This document shows positions 1-5,224 of a DNA stretch of 5,492 nt, piece after piece. A model generated the notes under the pieces. That model was not told the DNA's origin, searched no databases, and was given only the letters and a program-made list of their open reading frames with translations. Each line of letters opens with the position of its first letter. The first letter of the stretch is position 1. Source of the DNA: Deltaproteobacteria bacterium (GTDB lineage Bacteria > Desulfobacterota > Desulfobulbia > Desulfobulbales > BM004); NCBI GenBank assembly GCA_019312985.1, contig JAFDCC010000011.1, positions 1 through 5,492 on the forward strand, read 5' to 3'. The translations under genes and the position numbers were made by a program.

Positions 1-38
1 ATGAGGAACAACTGCCAGATGAGTTTTGTCTCGCGCAT
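1..38 (-). CDS. N-terminus of a probable PhoR-type sensor histidine kinase (partial, runs off the left edge)
   Basis: The minus strand from position 38 to the left edge reads MRETKLIWQLFL and then leaves the window. A short charged start followed by a K-L-I-W-Q-L-F run leading into a hydrophobic segment is how many PhoR-type membrane kinases begin; that comparison is from memory of the family. ATG at 38 is preferred because AGGGA lies 6 bases upstream on the same strand. An in-frame ATG at 44 directly abuts that ribosome site and is less likely. The gene is divergent from pstC and a PhoB-type regulator lies at the other end of the window, so its partner kinase is expected nearby. Only 12 codons are visible, so the kinase domains cannot be seen and the call rests on a short motif plus context. 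No gene symbol is assigned. Confidence 0.5.
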   Translation of the reverse strand, partial: MRETKLIWQLFL

Positions 39-120
39 TTTCATTCCCTGCAGTACAATAAAATTTTGGGCGGCAATACTTTTTCTCTGAATACAATAGG
101 CGTAATGCCTCAACGGTTAC

Positions 121-166
121 AAGGTTATGCGAGTGGTTCTGTCTGTAAATAATCCAGCATAACCTT
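121..166. repeat. Perfect 10-bp inverted repeat in the divergent intergenic region
   Basis: AAGGTTATGC at 121-130 is the exact reverse complement of GCATAACCTT at 157-166, with 26 bases between. An inner TGG (134-136) can also pair with CCA (154-156). It lies between the divergent kinase-like start and pstC and upstream of the 11-base repeat array. No T-run follows the right arm, so it is not a normal intrinsic terminator. The symmetric placement suits an operator read by a dimer, with one arm facing each gene, but this is inference. Confidence 0.55.
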
Positions 167-167
167 T

Positions 168-233
168 CTGTCACTACGGAAGCGAAAAAATAACATATTC
201 TTAACGGTTTCTTAACAAAAGGTTGTCATAGTA
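168..233 (+). promoter_or_regulatory. Phased Pho-box array upstream of pstC
   Basis: Four consecutive 11-base units start at 190 (ATAACAT), 201 (TTAACGG), 212 (TTAACAA) and 223 (TTGTCAT). A further half-site, CTGTCAC at 168-174, lies exactly two units upstream in the same register; the unit at 179 is not recognisable. E. coli PhoB boxes are 7-base CTGTCAT-like repeats separated by 4 bases, which gives the same 11-base period, and CTGTCAC and TTGTCAT match that half-site well. The TTAACA units are more divergent and resemble the TT(A/T)ACA half-sites of PhoP in Bacillus. I infer activation of pstC-pstA by phosphorylated PhoB. The core at 201-220 matches the pstS upstream region at 18 of 20 positions. 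Confidence 0.78.
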
Positions 234-237
234 AGGA

Positions 238-243
238 GAGAAT
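238..243 (+). promoter_or_regulatory. Candidate -10 element of the pstC promoter
   Basis: GAGAAT matches TATAAT at 4 of 6 positions and begins 15 bases after the start of the last Pho-box unit (223). At pstS a better hexamer, AATAAT, sits at the same 15-base offset from the corresponding unit, and this shared geometry is the main support. Activator-dependent promoters of this type usually lack a -35. Transcription would begin near 250, leaving a leader of about 70 bases. Confidence 0.35.
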
Positions 244-254
244 TTTTTACCATA

Positions 255-281
255 AGGCCGGCCGGTCTGATTTTCTGGCCT
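255..281 (+). other. GC-rich hairpin in the predicted pstC leader
   Basis: GGCCGGCC at 256-263 is an 8-base perfect palindrome. Two alternative stems are possible: AGGCC (255-259) with GGCCT (277-281), or GGCCGG (260-265) with CTGGCC (275-280), which has one G-U pair and a 9-base loop. The element stands out in an AT-rich region and lies just downstream of the inferred start of transcription. The T-run (271-274) lies in the loop and not after the stem, so it is not an ordinary terminator. Its function is unknown; mRNA stabilisation or dampened pstC expression is possible. Confidence 0.45.
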
Positions 282-318
282 GCCCTACAATAATCTTAAT
301 GCCGCCGTCCATTTTCAT

Positions 319-1707
319 ATGTCTTCTGCCGCGCTTATAATAACCCTCCTGGCACTTTCTGTGCTGGGATACCAGCTGGGGCGCAAAAAAGCGTTTTCCG
401 CGGCGGAAAAATCAGGCGGCCTCAAGGCTCTTCATTCGCGCCCGGCCTATTATGGCCTCCTGACTGCACTGTGGTGCGCTATTCCCGCCCTACTCGTTTT
501 CTTGACCTGGCAGGCCCTGGAGCCCTCTATCGTAAACAATCTGCTTGTCACAGACCTTCCGGAGGAAATTCGTTCCCTGCCGCAGAGCAGGCTGAACCTG
601 GTTCTAAATGATATTAAAAACCTGGCAAGCGGCAATATTGTCGCCGGCGAAATAAACCCTGCAACAGAAAGGGCTGCGGCCCATTATAAAAACCTGCAGA
701 ATACGGGCCAGGCAGCCCTTTCCGTCCTGATTGTCAGCCTCGCCCTTGGCGGGCTTTTGCTGACCAGAAACAAAATCAGCCCGGCGCTGCGGGCCCGCAA
801 TCATGTTGAAAAAATATTTACCGTTTTTCTCGTTGCATGTTCGACCTTTGCCATTTTCACCACGGTAGGCATTGTCCTTTCCGTTCTTTTTGAGGCGATC
901 CGTTTTTTCCAGTTTGTCCCTGTTACCGATTTTATTTTCGGCCTGGACTGGAGTCCGCAGATGGCCATCCGTGAGGACCAGGTGGGCTCCTCCGGAGCGT
1001 TCGGGGCCATCCCGGTCTTTGCCGGCACCCTGATGATCTCGGGCATCGCCATGCTTGTCGCCGTCCCGCTGGGCCTTATGTCGGCCATCTATCTATCGGA
1101 GTATGCCAATAAGAAATTCCGTGCCGTAGCCAAGCCCCTTCTCGAAATCCTGGCGGGCATCCCGACCGTTGTCTACGGCTTTTTTGCTGCTTTAACCATT
1201 GCGCCCTTTATTAGAGATCTCGGCGTTTCCATGGGCCTTGGTGTTTCATCGGAAAGCGCCCTTGCCGCCGGCCTGGTCATGGGAATCATGATAATCCCAT
1301 TTATCTCCTCGCTCTCGGACGATGTCATCAATGCCGTGCCGCAAGCCATGCGGGACGGGGCCCTGGCCCTCGGAGCTACGCCGAGTGAAACGATTCGGCA
1401 GGTTGTTGTACCGGCAGCACTGCCCGGCATAGTCGGCGGTGTGCTGCTGGCCATTTCAAGGGCCATCGGCGAGACGATGATCGTGGTCATGGCAGCCGGC
1501 CTTGCCGCCAACCTGACTGCCAACCCCCTGCAGGCGGTGACAACGGTTACGGTCCAGATCGTCACCCTCCTGGTCGGCGACCAGGAATTTGACAGCCCGA
1601 AGACCCTGGCAGCCTTTGCCCTGGGGCTTTTGCTTTTCGTCGTGACCCTTGTTCTCAATATTATCGCACTCTACGTCGTCAGGAAATATAAGGAGCAGTA
1701 TGAATAG
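319..1707 (+). CDS. pstC: Phosphate ABC transporter permease PstC, with N-terminal PstC_N-type extension
   Basis: This is one of the two inner-membrane permeases of the high-affinity phosphate importer, 462 residues. Residues 1-150 form an extension not found in E. coli PstC: a membrane segment at about 4-20, a GYQLGRKKA turn, a conserved-looking LHSRPAYYG (38-46), a second membrane segment to about 66, a soluble stretch and another segment at about 130-148. This matches the PstC_N (DUF3708) layout as I know it. The transport domain covers about 230-455. Its coupling helix, the EAA-type loop, begins DGALALGAT at 346-354 with the usual glycine at 352 and contacts PstB. ATG 319 is the only usual start codon after the in-frame stop at 268, yet no Shine-Dalgarno sequence precedes it, so initiation may be weak. 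It overlaps pstA by 8 bases, indicating translational coupling. Expression is likely controlled by the Pho-box array at 168-233. Confidence 0.96.
   Translation: MSSAALIITLLALSVLGYQLGRKKAFSAAEKSGGLKALHSRPAYYGLLTALWCAIPALLVFLTWQALEPSIVNNLLVTDLPEEIRSLPQSRLNLVLNDIKNLASGNIVAGEINPATERAAAHYKNLQNTGQAALSVLIVSLALGGLLLTRNKISPALRARNHVEKIFTVFLVACSTFAIFTTVGIVLSVLFEAIRFFQFVPVTDFIFGLDWSPQMAIREDQVGSSGAFGAIPVFAGTLMISGIAMLVAVPLGLMSAIYLSEYANKKFRAVAKPLLEILAGIPTVVYGFFAALTIAPFIRDLGVSMGLGVSSESALAAGLVMGIMIIPFISSLSDDVINAVPQAMRDGALALGATPSETIRQVVVPAALPGIVGGVLLAISRAIGETMIVVMAAGLAANLTANPLQAVTTVTVQIVTLLVGDQEFDSPKTLAAFALGLLLFVVTLVLNIIALYVVRKYKEQYE
1690..1695 (+). promoter_or_regulatory. Ribosome binding site that fixes the pstA start
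   Basis: AAGGAG lies inside the end of pstC, 4 bases before ATG 1700. An alternative in-frame ATG at 1649 would add 17 residues encoded within pstC and has no such site, so 1700 is preferred. Confidence 0.85.
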
Positions 1708-2980
1708 CAAGGGAAATGAACCGGCCAGGCCGCTTGACATCATCAGGCGGCGTCTGCACAAGCGGTACAATGCCGAAAAGCGCTTCAAACTATATGGCAT
1801 AACGGCAATTTTTCTCAGCCTTGCCTTTCTTTTTCTGCTTTTTGTCAGCATCATCGGCAACGGCTACTCCGCTTTCCAGCAGACCCACCTGCAGCTTGAG
1901 TTTTATTTCGACCCGGACCTCATTGACACGGCAAATCCCGCTGCCTCAAACTTTCCCGGAATTGTCAAGCAGACCCTCCGGCAGAAATTCCCGCAGGCAA
2001 AAAAGCGACGGGAAAAGAAACAGCTCAATTCACTCGTCAGCACCGGCGCCGCCTTCCAACTGCAGGACATGGTGGAGAAGAACCCGGGCCTGGTAGGCAG
2101 AACGGAAAAAATTTGGGTCCCGGCCGATGACGATGTCGATATGCTGTTCAAAGGACACATTTCGCGCGACGTCCCGGAAAGCGACCGCAGGCTGTCTGAC
2201 TTTCAGCTACAGGTAATCGAGACCCTGGAAAAGGAAAGAGCTGTCCGGAAGCGCTTTAATGCGACCTTCTTTACAGCCGGGGATTCCCGCGAACCGGAAC
2301 TGGCCGGCATCCTCGGCGCCATGTCCGGCTCCCTCCTGACCCTGGCCCTCACCCTGGCGCTGTCTTTTCCCATTGGGGGAGCGGCGGCAGTGTATCTCGA
2401 GGAGTTTGCCCCCCGCAACAGGTGGGTTGACCTGATCGAGGTAAACATAAACAACCTGGCTGCCGTTCCATCCATTGTTTTCGGGCTTCTCGGGTTGGCG
2501 GTATTTATCAATTTCTTCAACCTCCCCCGTTCAACGCCCGTGGTCGGCGGCCTGGTTCTGACGATCATGACCCTGCCTGTGATCATCATAGCCAGCAGGG
2601 CTTCCCTTCAGTCAGTGCCCCCGTCCATCCGCGAGGCAGCCCTGGGGGTTGGCGCCTCGAAAATGCAGATGGTCTTTCACCATGTCCTGCCACTGGCTCT
2701 GCCCGGCATGCTCACCGGCACCATCATCGGCATGGCCCGGGCGCTGGGCGAGACGGCACCCCTTCTCATGATCGGCATGGTCGCCTTTATTGTCGACATA
2801 CCGACAGGTTTTACAGACCCGGCCACAGCGCTGCCAGTTCAGATATTTTTATGGGCTGACAGCCCCGAACGAGCCTTTGTCGAGAGAACATCGGCAGCCA
2901 TCATTGTCTTGCTGGCCTTCCTCATTATCATGAATTCTCTCGCCGTTATCCTTCGGAACCGCTTTGAAAGAAGGTGGTAA
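1700..2980 (+). CDS. pstA: Phosphate ABC transporter permease PstA, with DUF3333-type N-terminal region
   Basis: This is the second inner-membrane permease of the phosphate importer, 426 residues from ATG 1700. A basic cytoplasmic start (RRRLHKRYNAEKRFK, 16-30) leads into a membrane segment at about 31-53. A soluble, probably periplasmic stretch of some 140 residues (about 60-200) follows, rich in charged residues. This long insertion between the first segment and the transport domain fits the DUF3333 region found at the front of many proteobacterial PstA proteins and explains a length well above E. coli PstA (about 296). The transport domain spans about 203-420. The EAA loop reads EAALGVGAS at 312-320 with its glycine at 318, and ALGETAPLL follows downstream, as is typical of PstA. 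The start overlaps the pstC stop by 8 bases. A GC-rich hairpin and the pstS promoter follow the stop, so pstC-pstA can be a unit separate from pstS-pstB. Confidence 0.96.
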   Translation: MNSKGNEPARPLDIIRRRLHKRYNAEKRFKLYGITAIFLSLAFLFLLFVSIIGNGYSAFQQTHLQLEFYFDPDLIDTANPAASNFPGIVKQTLRQKFPQAKKRREKKQLNSLVSTGAAFQLQDMVEKNPGLVGRTEKIWVPADDDVDMLFKGHISRDVPESDRRLSDFQLQVIETLEKERAVRKRFNATFFTAGDSREPELAGILGAMSGSLLTLALTLALSFPIGGAAAVYLEEFAPRNRWVDLIEVNINNLAAVPSIVFGLLGLAVFINFFNLPRSTPVVGGLVLTIMTLPVIIIASRASLQSVPPSIREAALGVGASKMQMVFHHVLPLALPGMLTGTIIGMARALGETAPLLMIGMVAFIVDIPTGFTDPATALPVQIFLWADSPERAFVERTSAAIIVLLAFLIIMNSLAVILRNRFERRW

Positions 2981-2984
2981 AACG

Positions 2985-3001
2985 CCCTGTTCCCCACAGG
3001 G
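2985..3001 (+). terminator. Weak terminator or attenuator hairpin after pstA
   Basis: CCCTGT (2985-2990) pairs perfectly with ACAGGG (2996-3001) around a 5-base TCCCC loop, only 4 bases after the pstA stop. Only three Ts follow (3006-3008), after AGCC, so intrinsic termination would be inefficient. It could reduce read-through into pstS or protect the 3' end of the pstC-pstA message. Confidence 0.4.
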
Positions 3002-3018
3002 AGCCTTTATCTGTCAAA

Positions 3019-3051
3019 TTAAAAACAAATCTAATTTTAATTTGTTTTTAA
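3019..3051. repeat. Perfect 12-bp AT-rich inverted repeat overlapping the pstS Pho boxes
   Basis: TTAAAAACAAAT at 3019-3030 is the exact reverse complement of ATTTGTTTTTAA at 3040-3051, with a 9-base spacer. Each arm has only one G-C pair, so as RNA it is a weak hairpin and a poor terminator despite the five Ts that end the right arm. The right arm runs into the TTAAC half-site at 3048, so it may instead be an operator or a cruciform-prone, easily melted segment. Confidence 0.55.
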
Positions 3052-3076
3052 CCGGTTCTTAACAAAACAGATCTAC
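3037..3076 (+). promoter_or_regulatory. Phased Pho-box array upstream of pstS
   Basis: Units of 11 bases start at 3037 (TTAATTT), 3048 (TTAACCG) and 3059 (TTAACAA); a fourth position at 3070 (GATCTAC) is degenerate. The core 3048-3067 matches the pstC core 201-220 at 18 of 20 bases, in the same orientation and register. A separate CTGTCAA, close to the E. coli half-site, lies at 3011-3017 but is out of this register. I infer PhoB activation of pstS and the genes after it, independent of the pstC promoter. Confidence 0.75.
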
Positions 3077-3084
3077 ACTGTCTT

Positions 3085-3090
3085 AATAAT
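3085..3090 (+). promoter_or_regulatory. Candidate -10 element of the pstS promoter
   Basis: AATAAT matches TATAAT at 5 of 6 positions. It begins 15 bases after the start of the last array unit (3070), the same offset as the candidate at pstC. Transcription would begin near 3097, giving a leader of about 60 bases that ends in a strong ribosome site. Confidence 0.5.
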
Positions 3091-3143
3091 TCGAAAAATT
3101 CACATTTTGGTTTACTCAAAAATAACACTACTGTTCAGCAAAA

Positions 3144-3150
3144 AAGGAGG
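3144..3150 (+). promoter_or_regulatory. Strong ribosome binding site of pstS
   Basis: AAGGAGG lies 5 bases before ATG 3156 and is the best ribosome site in the window. This fits the need for many more copies of the periplasmic binding protein than of the membrane subunits, especially compared with pstC, which has no visible site. Confidence 0.85.
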
Positions 3151-3155
3151 GAAAG

Positions 3156-4202
3156 ATGTTCAAGAAAAGTGGAATTCTTGCCGCAGCGGCAATATTTGCC
3201 GCCGCAATTGGCGTATCAGGGGTAGAGGCCAGGGATTATATCAGCATTGTAGGCTCTTCCACAGTCTATCCCTTTGCAACTGTGGCTGCAGAGCAGTTCG
3301 GCAAAACTACAAAATTTAAAACCCCCAAGATCGAAGCTACTGGTTCAGGTGGCGGCCTGAAGCTTTTCTGTGCGGGGGTCGGCATCGAACATCCTGACAT
3401 CGCGAACGCCTCGCGCCGCATCAAGAAGTCGGAGGTTGAAAATTGCACCGCCCACGGCGTCAACGAAGTTGTTGAAGTCAAGATCGGCTACGACGGCATT
3501 GTCCTGGCAAACTCGAAGAAAAGAGCTCCCCTGAAGCTGAGTCGCAAGGATGTTTTCCTGGCCCTGGCGAAGGATGTTCCTGATCCGAGCGGCGGCGAAA
3601 AGCTAGTCTCCTATCCGTACAAGACCTGGAAGGATGTTAATTCCTCTCTGCCCGCCACCATGATTGAGGTCCTGGGGCCGCCGCCGACTTCGGGAACACG
3701 GGATGCCTTTCTGGAATTGGCCATGGAAGGGGGCTGCCAGCAGTTTGCCTGGATCAAGGACATGAAGAATAAAGACAAGAAGGCATACAAGAGGATTTGT
3801 CACACCATTCGGGAAGACGGTGCCTTTGTCGAAGCGGGCGAAAATGACAATCTTATCGTCCAGAAGCTCGATGTCAACCCGGATGGTGTCGGCATATTCG
3901 GTTTCAGCTTTCTTGACCAGAACTCGGATAAAATTCAGGGGTCTTATATTGAAGGGGTCGAACCCACCTTCGAAGACATCGCCGATGGTAGCTACCCCAT
4001 ATCTCGCCCCCTGTATTTCTATGTCAAGAAGGCGCATGTCGGTTCGATTCCGGGCATTGCCGAGTATCTGGCTGAATTCACAAGTGAAAAAGCCTGGGGT
4101 GAAGACGGCTACCTCGCGGACAAGGGGATGATCCCCATGCCGGAAGACGAGCGGACAAAATTCAGAAATGACGCAAAGGCGCTCAATCCTCTGGAGATGT
4201 AG
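3156..4202 (+). CDS. pstS: Periplasmic phosphate-binding protein PstS
   Basis: This is the substrate-binding subunit, which captures phosphate in the periplasm and delivers it to PstC/PstA; 348 residues. A Sec signal peptide is clear: MFKK, a hydrophobic alanine-rich core at about 7-20, and probable cleavage after VEA at residue 25. There is no lipobox cysteine, so the mature protein should be soluble. Phosphate-contact motifs of the family are present in order: GSSTVYPF (33-40), TGSGGG (62-67), the SRR segment (86-88) after D81, and TSGTRD (178-183) preceded by GPPP. Cysteines 72, 97, 194 and 215 could form two disulfides; this pairing is inferred from spacing. Length is normal. ATG 3156 is set by its strong ribosome site and the signal peptide. 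The gene lies between pstA and pstB instead of at the head of the operon, with its own Pho-box promoter. Confidence 0.97.
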   Translation: MFKKSGILAAAAIFAAAIGVSGVEARDYISIVGSSTVYPFATVAAEQFGKTTKFKTPKIEATGSGGGLKLFCAGVGIEHPDIANASRRIKKSEVENCTAHGVNEVVEVKIGYDGIVLANSKKRAPLKLSRKDVFLALAKDVPDPSGGEKLVSYPYKTWKDVNSSLPATMIEVLGPPPTSGTRDAFLELAMEGGCQQFAWIKDMKNKDKKAYKRICHTIREDGAFVEAGENDNLIVQKLDVNPDGVGIFGFSFLDQNSDKIQGSYIEGVEPTFEDIADGSYPISRPLYFYVKKAHVGSIPGIAEYLAEFTSEKAWGEDGYLADKGMIPMPEDERTKFRNDAKALNPLEM

Positions 4203-4262
4203 TTTTTTCATCATTAATGAACCGGACCGGAGAACGTTTCCTGCAAGCTTTTTCATTTTTTA

Positions 4263-4290
4263 TTGGATAAATCCTATTCTGCGCTATAGT
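4263..4290 (+). promoter_or_regulatory. Possible weak promoter in the pstS-pstB gap
   Basis: TTGGAT (4263-4268) and TATAGT (4285-4290) match the sigma-70 hexamers at 4 and 5 of 6 positions with a 16-base spacer. Transcription would begin near 4297, just past ATG 4295, so a transcript from here would require a later PstB start such as ATG 4382. The rest of the 92-base gap (4203-4294) holds T-rich stretches and a weak imperfect palindrome near 4230 but no convincing terminator. Confidence 0.28.
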
Positions 4291-4294
4291 TGCC

Positions 4295-5200
4295 ATGGAA
4301 AACATTCTGCAACAAACGAGATATGCTTCCCTGCCGGAAGCGGGCCTTCAAAAACAAGACTGGACTCACAAGTCCGTTGTCATGGAAAAGTTTGAAAAAT
4401 ATGATGCCGACCAGCGCGGCACGGTTGGTGAAATCCATGTTGCCGACCCCCGCATGACCTGCCGTAATGTCGATGTTTTCTATGGTGACGCCCATGCTAT
4501 CAAGGATGTTTCCATCGATATCGGCCGCAACGAGGTCATTGCCATGATCGGTCCCTCCGGCTGCGGCAAGTCTACGTTTATTCGCTGCCTGAACCGCATG
4601 AACGACACCATTGACATCTGCCAGGTGACCGGCGAAATTCTGCTCGACGACATGAACATCTACGGCAAGGATGTTGATGTTGTCCCCTTGCGGGCCCAGG
4701 TGGGAATGGTGTTCCAGAAGCCCAACCCCTTTCCCAAGTCGATTTACGACAATGTTGTCTACGGCCCTAAAATTCATGGCCTTGTGCAGAACAGGATTGA
4801 AGAGGATGAGATTGTCGAAACTTCCCTGCAGCGGGCAGGGCTCTGGGATGAGGTAAAGGACAGGCTTGATCAGCCGGGCACCGGCCTTTCGGGCGGCCAG
4901 CAGCAGCGCCTTTGCATTGCCAGGACCATCGCTGTAAGCCCAGAGGTCATTCTCATGGATGAGCCGTGCTCTGCCCTTGACCCGATCGCCACCGCCAAGA
5001 TCGAAGAACTCATTGACGAGCTGCGGGCCCAGTATACCATTGTTATTGTCACCCACTCCATGCAGCAGGCGGCCCGGGTCTCCCAGCGCACTGCTTACTT
5101 CCACCTCGGGGATCTCATCGAGGTAGGCGAAACCAAAAAGATCTTTACCAACCCGCGCCACACGCTCACCGAAGATTATATCACCGGCCGCTTCGGCTAG
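4295..5200 (+). CDS. pstB: Phosphate ABC transporter ATPase PstB (start uncertain)
   Basis: This is the cytoplasmic ATPase that powers phosphate import. Numbered from ATG 4295 (301 residues), all ABC motifs are intact: Walker [10 protein letters not shown] (86-94), Q-loop glutamine 141 in VFQKPNPF, signature LSGGQQQR (198-205), Walker B VILMDEP (218-224) with catalytic E223, D-loop SALD (226-229) and switch histidine 254. [10 protein letters not shown] (62-71) is the usual PstB start of the nucleotide-binding fold. The family is usually about 250-285 residues, so the N-terminus looks long. ATG 4295 is the first usable codon after the stop at 4268 but has no ribosome site. ATG 4382 (272 residues) and ATG 4454 (248 residues) are alternatives, also without clear sites. 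The first 29 residues resemble nothing I know, and their DNA contains two hairpins, so 4382 is quite possible. It is probably co-transcribed from the pstS promoter, and the response regulator follows after 24 bases. Confidence 0.94.
   Translation: MENILQQTRYASLPEAGLQKQDWTHKSVVMEKFEKYDADQRGTVGEIHVADPRMTCRNVDVFYGDAHAIKDVSIDIGRNEVIAMIGPSGCGKSTFIRCLNRMNDTIDICQVTGEILLDDMNIYGKDVDVVPLRAQVGMVFQKPNPFPKSIYDNVVYGPKIHGLVQNRIEEDEIVETSLQRAGLWDEVKDRLDQPGTGLSGGQQQRLCIARTIAVSPEVILMDEPCSALDPIATAKIEELIDELRAQYTIVIVTHSMQQAARVSQRTAYFHLGDLIEVGETKKIFTNPRHTLTEDYITGRFG
4325..4375 (+). other. Two small hairpins at the uncertain pstB start
   Basis: GCTTCC (4325-4330) pairs with GGAAGC (4336-4341) around a 5-base loop, and GGACT (4362-4366) pairs with AGTCC (4371-4375) around CACA. 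Both lie between ATG 4295 and ATG 4382. If translation starts at 4382 they form part of a structured intercistronic leader; if at 4295 they are probably incidental. Confidence 0.35.
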
Positions 5201-5211
5201 GGAACAAAACA

Positions 5212-5216
5212 AGAGG
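5212..5216 (+). promoter_or_regulatory. Ribosome binding site deciding a TTG start for the response regulator
   Basis: AGAGG lies 8 bases before TTG 5225. The frame is closed upstream by the pstB stop at 5198 and contains no ATG or GTG before the conserved receiver core, so this site supports TTG as the start. Confidence 0.65.
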
Positions 5217-5224
5217 CGCTTGGC

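Noticed and set aside
1..90. Plus-strand 29-codon frame beginning with ATG at position 1
   Set aside because: No upstream sequence for a ribosome site is visible, and it is antisense to the better-supported kinase start.
3..152. Plus-strand open frame entering from the left edge (about 49 codons)
   Set aside because: Its translation resembles no protein tail I know, it covers the intergenic inverted repeat, and the minus strand holds a better coding start with a ribosome site in the same place.
233..238. AAGGAG sequence resembling a ribosome site in the pstC upstream region
   Set aside because: No start codon follows at a usable distance, and it overlaps the candidate -10 and the end of the operator array.
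299..340. 13-residue upstream ORF overlapping the pstC start
   Set aside because: It has no ribosome site and no notable composition; an overlap this short is expected by chance.
1649..1699. 17-residue N-terminal extension of PstA from ATG 1649
   Set aside because: It lies wholly within pstC and has no ribosome site, whereas ATG 1700 has AAGGAG 4 bases upstream.
3107..3319. 70-residue plus-strand frame overlapping the pstS start
   Set aside because: It is out of frame with PstS, lacks its own ribosome site, and crosses the signal-peptide coding region.
3603..4256. 217-residue minus-strand open frame opposite pstS
   Set aside because: It lies opposite conserved PstS sequence and shows no recognisable protein motif.
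4203..4294. Possible intrinsic terminator between pstS and pstB
   Set aside because: T-rich runs are present, but the only preceding symmetry near 4230 is imperfect and weak, so no stable stem adjoins the T-run.
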